In this document: positions 31,576 to 41,600 of the stretch, one piece after another
How the letters are laid out: each line of letters begins with the position of its first letter
How positions within the stretch are numbered: position 1 is the stretch's first letter
DNA from: Adiantum capillus-veneris
Lineage: Eukaryota > Streptophyta > Polypodiopsida > Polypodiales > Pteridaceae
Length of the DNA stretch: 64,000 nucleotides
Direction of reading: 5' to 3'
Assembly (NCBI GenBank): GCA_014529385.2
Contig: CM043962.1
Span: 128,455,074-128,519,073, forward strand
The notes under the pieces: generated by a model
Database searches by the model: none
Told to the model about the DNA's origin: nothing
What the model saw: the letters and a program-made list of their open reading frames with translations, nothing else
Made by a program: the position numbers and the translations under genes

Positions 31576-34500
31576 GGTGAATACCCGGAGGAGATTGGGC
31601 AGATCTCGAAGTCTTGCACATGCAACACCTCTTGAGCCTTTGGGGATCTTGAAGATTCTCGGGAATCAAGCAAGAAAGATTGGATCTGCAGACAGTCGGG
31701 CAGAGCATCGAGACAGAGATGGTAGCTTAAGAGGGTATGGGAATCTCTGCAGAGAATCAAGCAAAGGAAAGGAAGCTTTAAAGTGAGCACGCCACTAATC
31801 CAAAGCTTGGAAGCTCTCTAGGCAGGAACCGATAGCAGGAAATTGAGTGGGAGGGTGCAAATCCTAGCCACAGGCGACACGCCACACCCCTTTTTGCTGA
31901 AAGCTTTTGAGGCAAACATTGAATCAAGCATTGCTGAGAGCAGGTAGTGTTGATCAATCCAAGGCTCGAGGAGGTGGAATCGGCAGCAGAACGAGCACCT
32001 CACAAAGTGAGCAAGCAAGGCAATTGCATCAAGAGCTCAAGAGCAAACCTGAGAGCAGCAGGTTTTGGAGACAGGCAGTACAGGCAGTCGAGTAAACCAG
32101 CCAAAGGTAGTAGAGCGAGACGACAGCATTGACGATTTGAAAGGGGAATCGGTAGCATGCAGGTTTCGCATTGGGGGCAAGTCTTTCAGCACAAGAGGGC
32201 AGCAAGGCCACGAACAGCAGCACTGCACACACACACACTCCCAATACCTCGCTCTGTCAGATCCGACAATTGGGAGAACTTCGTCAGTTTTGTAGAAAAA
32301 CAAAGTTCTTTTTTTTAAATAACTTAAAAGATTCTGTGCAAGGGTGGGTCCCCCTCCCCCTCCCACACACCGACTCTCATACACACCCAAGCATGAGAGA
32401 GAGAGGAGAGCGAGCGAGTGGAGAGAGAGCAAGAGCAAGGATTTGCGATCTCTGACGAGTGTGACCTCGACGAGTAAGCCCCGGACATCACCCGGCATCG
32501 GCCCATTTCTCGGCGATCACCTCGGCATCGGAGACCCCCGTTCGACGGCAGGAGGTGACCTCGGCATCAATTTTGGACACTGATTTGACAATTTTCTTTA
32601 CATTTCTCCTCTACGGCTTCGAGCACCGGCTATTGGCATCAGTTTACGACATTGATTTAGCGACTCAACTTTAGCATTCTTCTTGGCGTTTCGCATTGGC
32701 TCAACACTGGCTTTGAGCATCGATGGCTCGACGATTAGCCGTTCCGACATCAGTTTTGACACGGACAAGACGGCTATCGACTAGCGTGCTTCCGCTTGGC
32801 AGCGAAAGATGGCATCGACGATAGAGGAAGAGTAGCATTGACTCTTCTCTAGTGCCCATTCTGGAGCGGCTCCAACGTAGTCTCCACGACATTTCGGCTT
32901 CAATGTTTCTCTAGTTTCTGGCTTTGACAGCACTTAACAACACATACGGCTCCGACGGCCCATTCCAGAGCGGGTTTTTCCTTCAGCGCACATAGCTCTT
33001 GGCAAGTTTTTCCAATCGATGTGTTTACCGAGCAATGAGGTAGTAGTTGCCAGTTTTCCATTGGTTTTGCTCACAGGTTGCACAGTCTTTCCAGTGTGGA
33101 TTGTGCGGCACATCTAGTGCTCATGCACGATTGTGTGGAGCGTTCGAGAGAGCTTTTGGCACGGTTTTGTGCAGTTTCATGCTATGTTAAATTATGCGGA
33201 TACATTTTGAGCTAGCTATAGCTTGCAAGTAGCAAGTTTGCAGGTTTACAGGTGTTTTTGGATAGGTATATGTCCATAGAGCTACTCGGTCTCAGGAGTG
33301 AGCTGTTTTGCCAAGGTTTCAACAGTGCTATGTATGCCATTTGTGGATTTTTCTACTGAGACACCGAATGTCTATTTTCATGCGTATTTGGTGAGATTTT
33401 TTGAGTTTTTGCTCAGTTTTCACGAGAAACTCTATGATTTTTCCCAGATTCTTGGCATGGTTCTTGCATATTCGCAGTTTGCTCTGTGATGGTATAGTGT
33501 TCAATTTATTCCCACTTTGACAGTGATCGAGTGTTTACTCTCACTTTTGATAGGTTTTGTCAGTTTGGACACAATTTGGTGTTCTTGTACTCACTCTCGC
33601 AAGAGTGAGCATTGTGTATGCTTGTATGGCTACAGACATGCAGTCACAGTTTCGCAGGTTGTAGATTTTTGTAGGCAGTTTCTCTTGTGGGATGCGTTTT
33701 GAGCTAGTTCGCTCTCTACTTGCATATATGGTTATGCGCTTTCTGCTCGGTTGAGTTGTTTGTCCCAGTTTATGCTTGCACATAGCAGATTGTGGAGTTG
33801 TTATATCGATTTTGATGCGATTGGTAATGGTTTTCATGATTGTATAGTGTTCAAGTTACCTCCCACTTGGTTGCCAGTTTGGCATGGTGTATGGTTGAGT
33901 TTTTTGCCATACACTTATGGTTGCAGACGTGTGTGACAAGGAGAGATGGCGGTCTCGCAGTTGCCGATACTTGCGTTGTTGGCATTGTGGTCTCACAGGA
34001 CACATTATGCACCATTGTTTCAGATGTATGAGACAACAGCACAGATGTATGCGAGATGTAGATACGGCTTTGACACACGTTAGAGAGGAAGTTCGAGTGG
34101 CAGTCTATGCCAGTGATGGTGATGTCATGCTTGCCTCGAGTGTACCTCTTGCAGATATATCTATGGATAGCACACTTTCTCCACAGTGGCTACTAGATAG
34201 CGATGTTGTTTTCCACGTCACACCATGTCGTGAGTGGTTGAGCACATTTTCTATTGGGAGACTTGGATGTGTGTACTTGGCTGGATGGTTCGGTGTTTGA
34301 CATAGCGGGTGCACGAGACGTTATTTGTCTTTTTCCAGTGGTGCATCATACACGCTACAACATGTGCGTTATGTTCCTCGGCTGAGACGGAGCTTGATCT
34401 CATTGAGACAGTTAGGAGACTTTGGTTGTCAGATATTTCTTAGAGAGCAGTATTTTCAGATGCATTGCGGTTCACTAGTGATCGTCAGAGGAGCCCGTAA

Positions 34501-35321
34501 TGGCCTGGTATATCCTATGCATATGTCTGAGGTTCGAGACAGTGTAGTCTCGATTTTGTTGCTGGCATGCTTTGAGCGAGAGACCAGACGTGTCTCTTTT
34601 GCAGGTAAGCTCAACCATGCTCACAAGACAAAGAATTTAGCTATGCAAGGCGTGCCATTAGACTTTGTAGAGACAGAGATAAAGCGGTAGTGCTCTAGTG
34701 AGACACAACAGGTGTTGTCAGACTTTGTGTATGCAAAGGTAGAGCAAGTATGCTCCCTAGAGACACAAACAGAGATGACAAACATGTAGTTCTTTGATAT
34801 GCTCATGTTATAGGCTGATGATTTGGTACTAAGATGCACAATTTTGCCTTTGGGTGAGAGGGACGTAGCTTCCCCAATGTCATTGTTGACACATCCATAC
34901 GCGATGGGTAGCCTTGATGATGCAATGATTGCAGATAGCACAGGGGAGGCAAGTGCAGTCAAGTTTTTGCAGGTTTTGTCAGCGTTCGGGCATCTCATGT
35001 TCGACTTATTAGTGTCAAGGCCCGATCTAGCAACTGCAATGGGAGCATTTGAAACAAAGATAGTCAGTCGTATGGTGATTGACACTAGCATGATGCTTCG
35101 TGGAGCTTTGCAGACCATACATAGTTGTCTATAGGATCTACATACAGGCTCTAGTGTGGGTATGCACACTCGCCTACCACCAAAGACGATATGACTACGT
35201 GTAGATCGACAGAGTGAGCCAATGGGTGTAGGTTGAGAGAGTATCTCACCTGTATTCTTGCACATACAATAGTTTAAATAGTAGGTCTCACTTATCAGCG
35301 CATTGCCTTTAAGTGGAAGAT
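31576..35321 (+). mobile_element. Non-autonomous Copia derivative COP-B2 (5'-truncated)
   Basis: Recognised from its 3' half: zinc knuckle, degenerate protease, pre-integrase text, then a PPT-like AAGTGGAAGA and an LTR starting TGTTGGGG at 35322, as in COP-B1. Upstream (31576-33900) is a long leader rich in GAGCAAGC and TCGACATCG words, like the COP-B1 leader. Between about 34690 and 35240 no integrase, RT or RNase H is found, but the terminal SEPMGVG matches the RNase H end ELMGVG of COP-B1. The 5' LTR and PBS are absent; the left end abuts arm B. Confidence 0.65.
33917..35234 (+). pseudogene. COP-B2 zinc knuckle / protease / pre-integrase frame with pol deleted
   Basis: One frame runs through with about six stops. 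It has the CCHC knuckle CWHCGLTGHIMHHC (near 33975), protease-like WLLDSDVVFHVTPCREWLST (34190-34240), SGASYTLQHVRYVPRLRRSL, ISLRQLGDFGCQIFLREQYF and GLVYPMHM. It aligns with COP-B1 (WILDSGASFHVTPHREWFSS, NVRHVPKLTKSLLSIRQL). The catalytic DSGA is DSDV here, so the protease is dead. After 34600 there is sequence not found in COP-B1 (ATAMGAFETKIVSRMV near 35030) until the terminal MGVG. No capsid domain is found upstream of the knuckle. Confidence 0.6.
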
Positions 35322-35640
35322 TGTTGGGGTAAAGGCGTTATGCCTTTTGCCGAGGCCAGACGTCCGGTGTTCGGCCGCCCACACACGTGTGTACATTCCC
35401 TTATTCATTATACATATATAAATAAGGAGCACCTCATTTACTACTTCCTGAGGTTGCTCCACCCACACCGGTCTCTTGCTTCTCCCCTTCCCCGCACACA
35501 CTGCACCATGTGCACACGCACGCATTCATGCACACGCACACTCACACCGGTCATTCTCATGATGGTTCTTGGGCTTCTCCATTTTCTCAAGACGGTTTGA
35601 TTACAGACAGCACATATCCTATTGAGTAAGACACTTGCAG
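35322..35640 (+). repeat. COP-B2 3' LTR (end approximate)
   Basis: Starts TGTTGGGGTAAAGGCG after a PPT. Contains a TATA-like TATATAAATA at 35415-35424. Pyrimidine-rich CTTGCTTCTCCCCTTCCCCG and CACACGCAC text parallels the COP-B1 LTR. The 3' limit is not clear. Confidence 0.6.
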
Positions 35641-36171
35641 GTCTATTGGGACTTCTTTTACGACAAGGAGTTTTTTTCACACTCGGTTCAAGACCTTCAC
35701 GCAGTACCTTCACACTGCATTAGAGAAGTACAACAGTTTGCTACACTGCTCGTGACAACACTTTAGCATGGAGACCTCTCGGAGGTTGTGACATCCCATA
35801 TTGTTGCTACACTCATGGAGTATCCTTCAGTGGACATTGCAGCAGACATCTTCATCCTTTGCCTCACATATTTGGCTTCATGCAGTTTGTTCAGCATCAA
35901 GTGTTGAGAGGGGTGTCAGATTTACACCACTCTGTTGCTTCACACAAGTCTAGGGAACTTTCTTGTACGGCTAGTGTCTCCGAGCAGGCCACCTATAGTC
36001 TAGGTTGTACCTTGTTTGGGACCGGCCGTCCACTTGAGTCGGGGGCCCACCCTGGGCACTCTTATATATAGGTCCAAGGGGGTACTCATTTCACAGATTG
36101 ATATTGTACGGGTCTCTTGCTCTAGTAGTCACGGGGGGCTGATCGCCCCCTCTTCCCCACATCTAGCATTT

Positions 36172-36173
<2 letters not shown>
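35641..36173 (+). other. LTR-like stretch, possible end of another Copia copy
   Basis: Near 35840-35900 the frame AADIF followed by PLPHIFGFMQFVQHQ resembles a Copia RNase H terminus (ADIFTKPLP type). A segment shared with arm A's edge follows (35912-35985), then a TATA-like TTATATATAGG at 36061-36071. This could be a decayed LTR, but no partner is visible. Confidence 0.35.

Positions 36174-36259
<86 letters not shown>
36174..36259. repeat. (CT)n microsatellite, about 86 bases
   Basis: Uninterrupted CT dinucleotides. Confidence 0.96.
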
Positions 36260-36262
<3 letters not shown>

Positions 36263-36289
36263 TCGGCACACGCACACTCTCGCAAATTT

Positions 36290-36670
36290 TACTCCGCCAG
36301 AATATCAAAAGCTCCTATTTGGAATGAGAATAGACTCCTTATTGGATGAGATTTTTGTGGGAAGCAATCAAGAGCTCCAATATGGAATGAGAAAATTGAT
36401 TGTCCCTTTGAATGTCGCTCGGAAGTTTTTCAGCTATTTTGACTTGTTTTGTAGATAAGTTGTAATCGTGGACTATAACAATGTCATTCTTTGTAAATAA
36501 TCAATTTTTTTACTAGAAAAAATATTTAATTAGTTGTGTGCACATCAAAATAGAATTAGTAGTTCTAGGGCCTCATGTGTGCCTAAATGTGGGCTAGAAC
36601 ACCTCAGCGAGACCCTAGCAAAAAATACCCTAAAGCCTTAGTGATTGGGAAATTGGGCCTTCAAAAAGGG
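36290..36670 (+). repeat. Repeat R3, copy 2 (3' half)
   Basis: Matches 28095-28480: AGAATATCAAAAGCTCCTAT, ATTGGATGAGATTTTTGTGG, GTTGTGTGCACATCAAAATA and GGCCTCATGTGTGCCTAAAT. Confidence 0.7.
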
Positions 36671-37033
36671 TAGAGAGTAGCCTCAAATTTTAGGCTCAAA
36701 AAAATTACGCACGTCAGTGCGAGCACATGAGTGAGATGGGGTCCTTAAAATAGTGATCCTAAGGCCCTTATTACCTTAGGATATGCAAATTAAATTAATC
36801 TTAGTTATTTGTGCTCGAGAAAATGTCCGGACAAGTGTGAACAAGTAATGCAAGAGCAGTGCCAAAGCAGCATTGGATTGAGAACCTTTAATATTCTCAT
36901 GAGTAGAATTAATGCTAACATTTGTGAGTTAGTTGCGCATTTTTATTTAAGTGACTTGTGAACTGTTGAAACTTAAAAAGTTGAAGGGTTTTAAAGTTTT
37001 AAAGCAAGTGTGCCAAGTGGCACACTTACCCAT

Positions 37034-37087
<54 letters not shown>

Positions 37088-37995
37088 CCCCCCTAATCTC
37101 CTAGCGCCCCCTCTTCCTCTTGTCTATATAAGTGCATCATCCCTCCCTCTTGGGAGGTTGGTAGTGCTCCTACCCCCCCAATTCGAGCACGCTCTACGCG
37201 ATGGAGCTCTCCATTAGAGCTTGACAACAGCCGCTTGTAACATATGTGGTATCTTTAAGCTCCCATTTCCTAGAACAAGGGCTCCCACAACCATAGCCAC
37301 GTCCTTCTCTAGAAGTTTTGTCGTGAGAAGTTGCAGCAAACGCTCTCTTCCTAGAGCGTAGTGGCTATAAACTCTCTTTACAGCCCCTATTCATCTCAAT
37401 TTGGGTGATTTTCAGTACAAAACTCATAGAACTTTAATATTCTCTACTTTTTCTATGCAAACACAAATTTTGGTGCAATTTCATCGCGAAAAAGGCCTTT
37501 GTTTTGGCATTGGAACACATGTAATAATTTCAGGTTATGTGCAAAAAATAGAGCAAGTATATGTGTGTGCGTTTTGTGTGTTTCTTCCTTGTGTTCATTG
37601 TAGGAATGATTAGATAAGAAGGGGACAACTCAACAAAAGATAAGACTCTCTTCTTTGAGAGCTTCTCAGGAGGTTTGTGCAAGATAGACTCTCATTTAAA
37701 AGAGCTTCCAAAATTTCAAAGAAGAGGGGGAAATCCTCCTAGCAGTTAGAGAGTAGTTTTCTCTCTATCTCAAACAAAAGTAGAACAAGAACAAAAAAGA
37801 ATTGAGGATGGCAATTTTCCCTGTTCATGTGCTTGTAAAGATTCTCCCTTGGTAATAAAGATATTCTCTTCATGGGGGGAGACCCGCCCATCTTTGGTCC
37901 CCAATGATGTGTCAAGCTTTGCTCTCAATTCTCAGTTCTCTTAAGTATATGAATTTCATTTAAAAGTTAGTTTACGCTTCCGTATTTTGTGATAG
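36671..37995 (+). repeat. Putative 5' LTR/leader region of Gypsy GYP-3
   Basis: Contains a CT tract (37035-37082), a TATA-like TCTATATAAGTGC at 37122-37134 and pyrimidine-rich text. It is followed at about 37996 by TGGTATGAGAG, which differs by one base from the start of the iMet PBS. The gag frame follows at 38268. The LTR start is not identified. The part 37860-37990 recurs before the gag remnant at 51720-51840. Confidence 0.45.
37035..37082. repeat. (CT)n microsatellite
   Basis: About 48 bases of CT. Confidence 0.95.
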
Positions 37996-38267
37996 TGGTA
38001 TGAGAGAAAGGTCATCTCTCTCTTCCTTAAGTGATAGATGACTCTTGGTAGACTACATAAATGGAAGGACGTGAGATTGAGTTCACTCTCCTCCAGTAGC
38101 AACAGGTGGCAGAGCTGCAGAAACCTCTCTCTCCCACCATCGAGAAGTCTAGAAGATCCTCCTTACTCTGAAAAAGAAAAGGACAAAGTGTAGTTGGATT
38201 TGGGAAAAATCCAGAGAACTCCAAAACGCAAAAACCTAAGAAAGATCCTATAGTCAGAACCTCCCGC

Positions 38268-38990
38268 ATGCATGAAAGTCAGAAGAATGCTCAAGAACGT
38301 CATGAGAAGTCCAATCCAAATATTCAAGAGCAAAATCCTCTTGATTCTGCTCCATTCTACTTCATGAAGGATTTGGAAGACATAGTCCCTCCAGAGGACA
38401 TTTTCATTGAAGATCCACATCCGCAAGAGGTGCAGTCAAAGGAGAGGCTCTCCATCAGCAGGGAGTCTAAAGATAGAAAGAAGGAGCATCACAAGAAGAA
38501 GCATCGTAAGCATAAGTCCTTCAAGGCAAGGGATAAGGATATAAAATTTGATTACAATGGATGGCAAGATCATGACAAAGATTTAGCTTTCATCCGGTGG
38601 TTTGAAGTAGCATTTGCAAAAGGGGATTTTACAGAGAGGTTTAAGCTTCACCATGTCAATATGTACTTGAAAGGCACAGCCAGTAGTTGGTGGCTGACTC
38701 TGATCTTGGAAAAATGTAAGCCTCAAGATTGGACTACCTTCAAGAAGGAATTCTATGCTCAATTCCTTCCTCGGGATTATGAGAGAAAGAATGGGACCAA
38801 CTTTCTCAGCTAGAGAACAAAACTGTTCCACAATATGTTGATAGATTTTGGGACGTTTTCTTGAAGATTCCTAGAAGATGTGAAAGTTTGAAAAGTTTGA
38901 AGCTGGTTTGCATGAAGCCTTGAAAAAGGCTATGAAGCTTTATCCACGAAGAAATTTACAAATACTTGTGGAATAAGCTCGCACAGCTAA
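38268..38990 (+). pseudogene. Ty3/Gypsy gag (GYP-3)
   Basis: The 181-residue frame has a charged N-terminal half (KEHHKKKHRKHKSFKARDKD), then the retrotransposon gag domain: FIRWFEVAFAKGDFTERFKL, NMYLKGTASSWWLTLILEKC, DWTTFKKEFYAQFLPRDYE. A frameshift near 38795 moves the conserved continuation (RRFLEDSRRYESFKKFEAGL, LHEALKKAMKLYPRRNLQIL) into other frames up to about 38990. Similarity then ends and hAT-type sequence follows. No zinc knuckle is attached. Gag builds the particle that carries element RNA. Confidence 0.75.
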
Positions 38991-39600
38991 CATTATAGTA
39001 ACAGGGAATGGGCGGAACGGCCGTACCGAAATAGCGTTCCAGTTGGCTAGAGCTGTCGAAACAAGGACGGGAACGACCAAACATTCCGGATGTGGAACGT
39101 GACAGGGGAACGGTTGGAAAAGACGGAATGGACAACAATTTTAAATTTTGAATTTTTAAAAATGGGCAGGTTGCTTGGAGTTGTTTTACTAGACCGTTTG
39201 GGGGGGAGTTTCACACTTAAATCAACTTGCAAGACTCCCGGGGGGGGGGGGGGGGGGGGGGGGGGGTCTTTTTTTCTTTAAAAGCTCACCCTCAACCCCC
39301 TCACACTTTCATATCCCTCACTCTCAAACTTGAGCCTTGAAGCCACTCTCTCACCCTCTCTCTCAAGCTTGAAGCTTCAAGCCACTCTCACCCTCTCTCG
39401 CAACCTTGAAGCCACAAGATCTCAAGCTCCATTCCTTTCCCAAGATCTCAAGCTCCATTCCTTTCCCAAGATCTCAAGCTCCATCTCTCTCACAAGCTTG
39501 CAAGCTCCATCCCTCCCTCACATCCCTCTCTTAAGATCCATCCCTCCATCGGACATTCCTCTCTCTTGAGTTTCAAGTCTCAAGGCTCAAGACTCAAGTG
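38991..39600. other. Junction region with poly-G tract and simple repeats
   Basis: 39000-39140 is purine-rich and rich in GGAACGG and GGAATGG words. 39240-39266 is an unbroken G27 run. 39300-39560 is CT-rich with a short tandem (AAGATCTCAAGCTCCATTCC, about 30-bp units, two to three times near 39415-39485). CAGGGAATGGGCGGAACGG at 39002 could be a hAT-like terminus, but I find no inverted partner. Confidence 0.45.
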
Positions 39601-41600
39601 CCATCAATATGGCATAAGCTTCCACATCACATGAAGGCCCTCAGTTGTTAAGAGGGGAAAGAAGGATGAGCCTTCATGGTGGTATGAGGTGCATTTTGAA
39701 GTCTTGGACAAAGACGACAGTGCAAGATCATGGACATGCAAACTATGTGTCTTCAACTGCAAATCTGGGACAAGCAAGGTTCGAGCACACCTCCTTCACA
39801 TAGTGGGGGAGCAAGTGAGGCATTGCAAGAATGTGATGGATGAGAAGAAGAAGGAGATTGAGATCAAGGATGCCATTATGGGAGCCAAAGCAAATGATCG
39901 ACCCAAGTGCAAGCCATTGACCCCAATCACTTCGTTTTTCCTTCTTCTACCACTCATTCACAAGCTTCCATTAGAGGTATTAATGTGGCGGCTCAAACAT
40001 CATTTCAAACAATTTCACCCTCTCTTCCCACCCATCGTCAATGAACTCTAGATGCACCATGGGATCTAGAAAAGAAGGAGGATGTGGATGCCTATGTTTC
40101 CCACTTTTTTTTATCACGACCATATCCCTTTCATAAAGGCTTGATAAGTTCCAAGTTCTCATTGCTCAAACATATTATGTCCATAACTAGTATATCCATT
40201 GTCCATTCAACATTGTCTTGACTCTTGACCTTTGTGACATATATAGGTTGGACTACTTCAAGGCCATGTGCACAAGAATTGGGGAATACGGGACATGCTA
40301 TGTGGCACCCACTTTAGAGGACCTCCGTACGACTCTTCTTGATAGAGAGAAGGCCGTTGTGGAGATGGAAACCATAGTGACACTCATTGCAGATGGATGG
40401 AGTGACACCAAGAGGAGATCCATTCATGGGCTTGTGACTTATTGCAAGTGAGAGATGTGCTTTTCCCACTCACATGATGCCACAAAAATAGGGAAATCCA
40501 TCGACGTGCTTGTAGGAGAGTGGGCATCCGCCATAGAGATCATTGGCCCAGAGGTGGTGTTGAGCTTGTCACAGATGGAGAGGCATGAAACAGGGTTGTC
40601 GCTACCATTTTGGAGGGAATGTATCCCCGCATCAAAGTGTCAATTTGTATGGCACAATGCCTTAACAACCTTTTAAAGGATATAGGGTGCCTACCTTGAA
40701 TTGAGCCACTCATTACAGAAGCGTCCAATCTAGTGTCCTTCATCAACAATCACAATCTCTTTCATGCTGCATTCTTGAAGTGGTCAAGGGGCAAGGTTCT
40801 CTTAAAGTATTGTGAGACCTGCTTTGCCTACAACTACCTCATGGTTTATTGCCTATGCGAATGTCGGAGTGCAGTGCGGCAGACCTCATCAGTATTGATT
40901 ACACTTCCCCATCATTATGAAGGTTCAGTCTTGCAAGAATTTTAAGTGTAGGCAAGTCAGAGGATCTCCAATTTTGGGAGCATTGAAGACTATACACAAA
41001 ATGGTGCAGCCTCTACTCCACTTTCTTCGAGTAGTAGATGGCATGCAACCTTGCATTGGCAAGGTTTATGAGGCCATGGATCACATGGTGGAGGCCCTCC
41101 AAACAGTTGAGCCAAATGTAGACAGGTTTAAGGAGATTATCCAGCTTTGTCAGAGTAGATGGGACTCCTATGCTTCCCCTCTCCATGGTGCAGGTTTTGT
41201 GTTGGATCCACAGTTTTAAGGTGCATGACAAAAGCATGATGGGGAGGTGACTAAGCAATGGAACAAGATCTTGAGCATGTTTCACCCTGATCAAGAAGAA
41301 TGCCACAAAATCAGGGATCAACTTGCTATATACATGGATATGCAAGGATCATTTGGGCTTGTCAATGCCGAAGTTGATCGCACCAAGATCTCCTCAATTT
41401 TGTTGTGGCAGGACTATGGCTCAGATGGCCCAAAGCTTCAGTAACTTGTTATCCGCATCCTCAACCAAGCGGTTAGCTCCTCTTGCTTGGAGTAATTATG
41501 GAGTGTTTACAACCACGTTGCATCCAGGAAGAGAAACCGACTTGTCGTTGGTGAAAGCAAATGATCTTGTATTTGTGAGTGCAAACTTTTGCAAAGGCTA
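39600..41600 (+). pseudogene. hAT-superfamily transposase remnant (BED finger, DUF659, dimerisation end)
   Basis: 39689-40051 gives a BED-type finger: SWTCKLCVFNCKSGTSKVRA then HLLHIVGEQVRHCKNV. 40218-40450 gives the DUF659-like segment YFKAMCTRIGEYG, IVTLIADGWSDTKRRSIHGL, and, past a TGA, the DATKIGKSIDVLVGEW and IEIIGPEVVL text typical of hAT. Near 41455-41595, two frames together give the C-terminal dimerisation signature (VSSSCLE, SRKRNRLVVGES, VKANDLVFVSANF). The middle is full of stops. Terminal inverted repeats and an 8-bp duplication were not found. It is dead. Confidence 0.75.

Noticed and set aside
32029-32506. Overlapping frames on both strands near 32-32.5 kb
   Set aside because: Skewed composition of the COP-B leader gives open frames on several phases; no conserved motif.
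34621-35265. 214-residue minus-strand frame
   Set aside because: Antisense to the COP-B2 reading frame, no recognisable motif; most likely a shadow frame.
39002-39025. CAGGGAATGGGCGG as a hAT terminal inverted repeat
   Set aside because: No inverted partner found near the other end of the transposase, and no 8-bp duplication.
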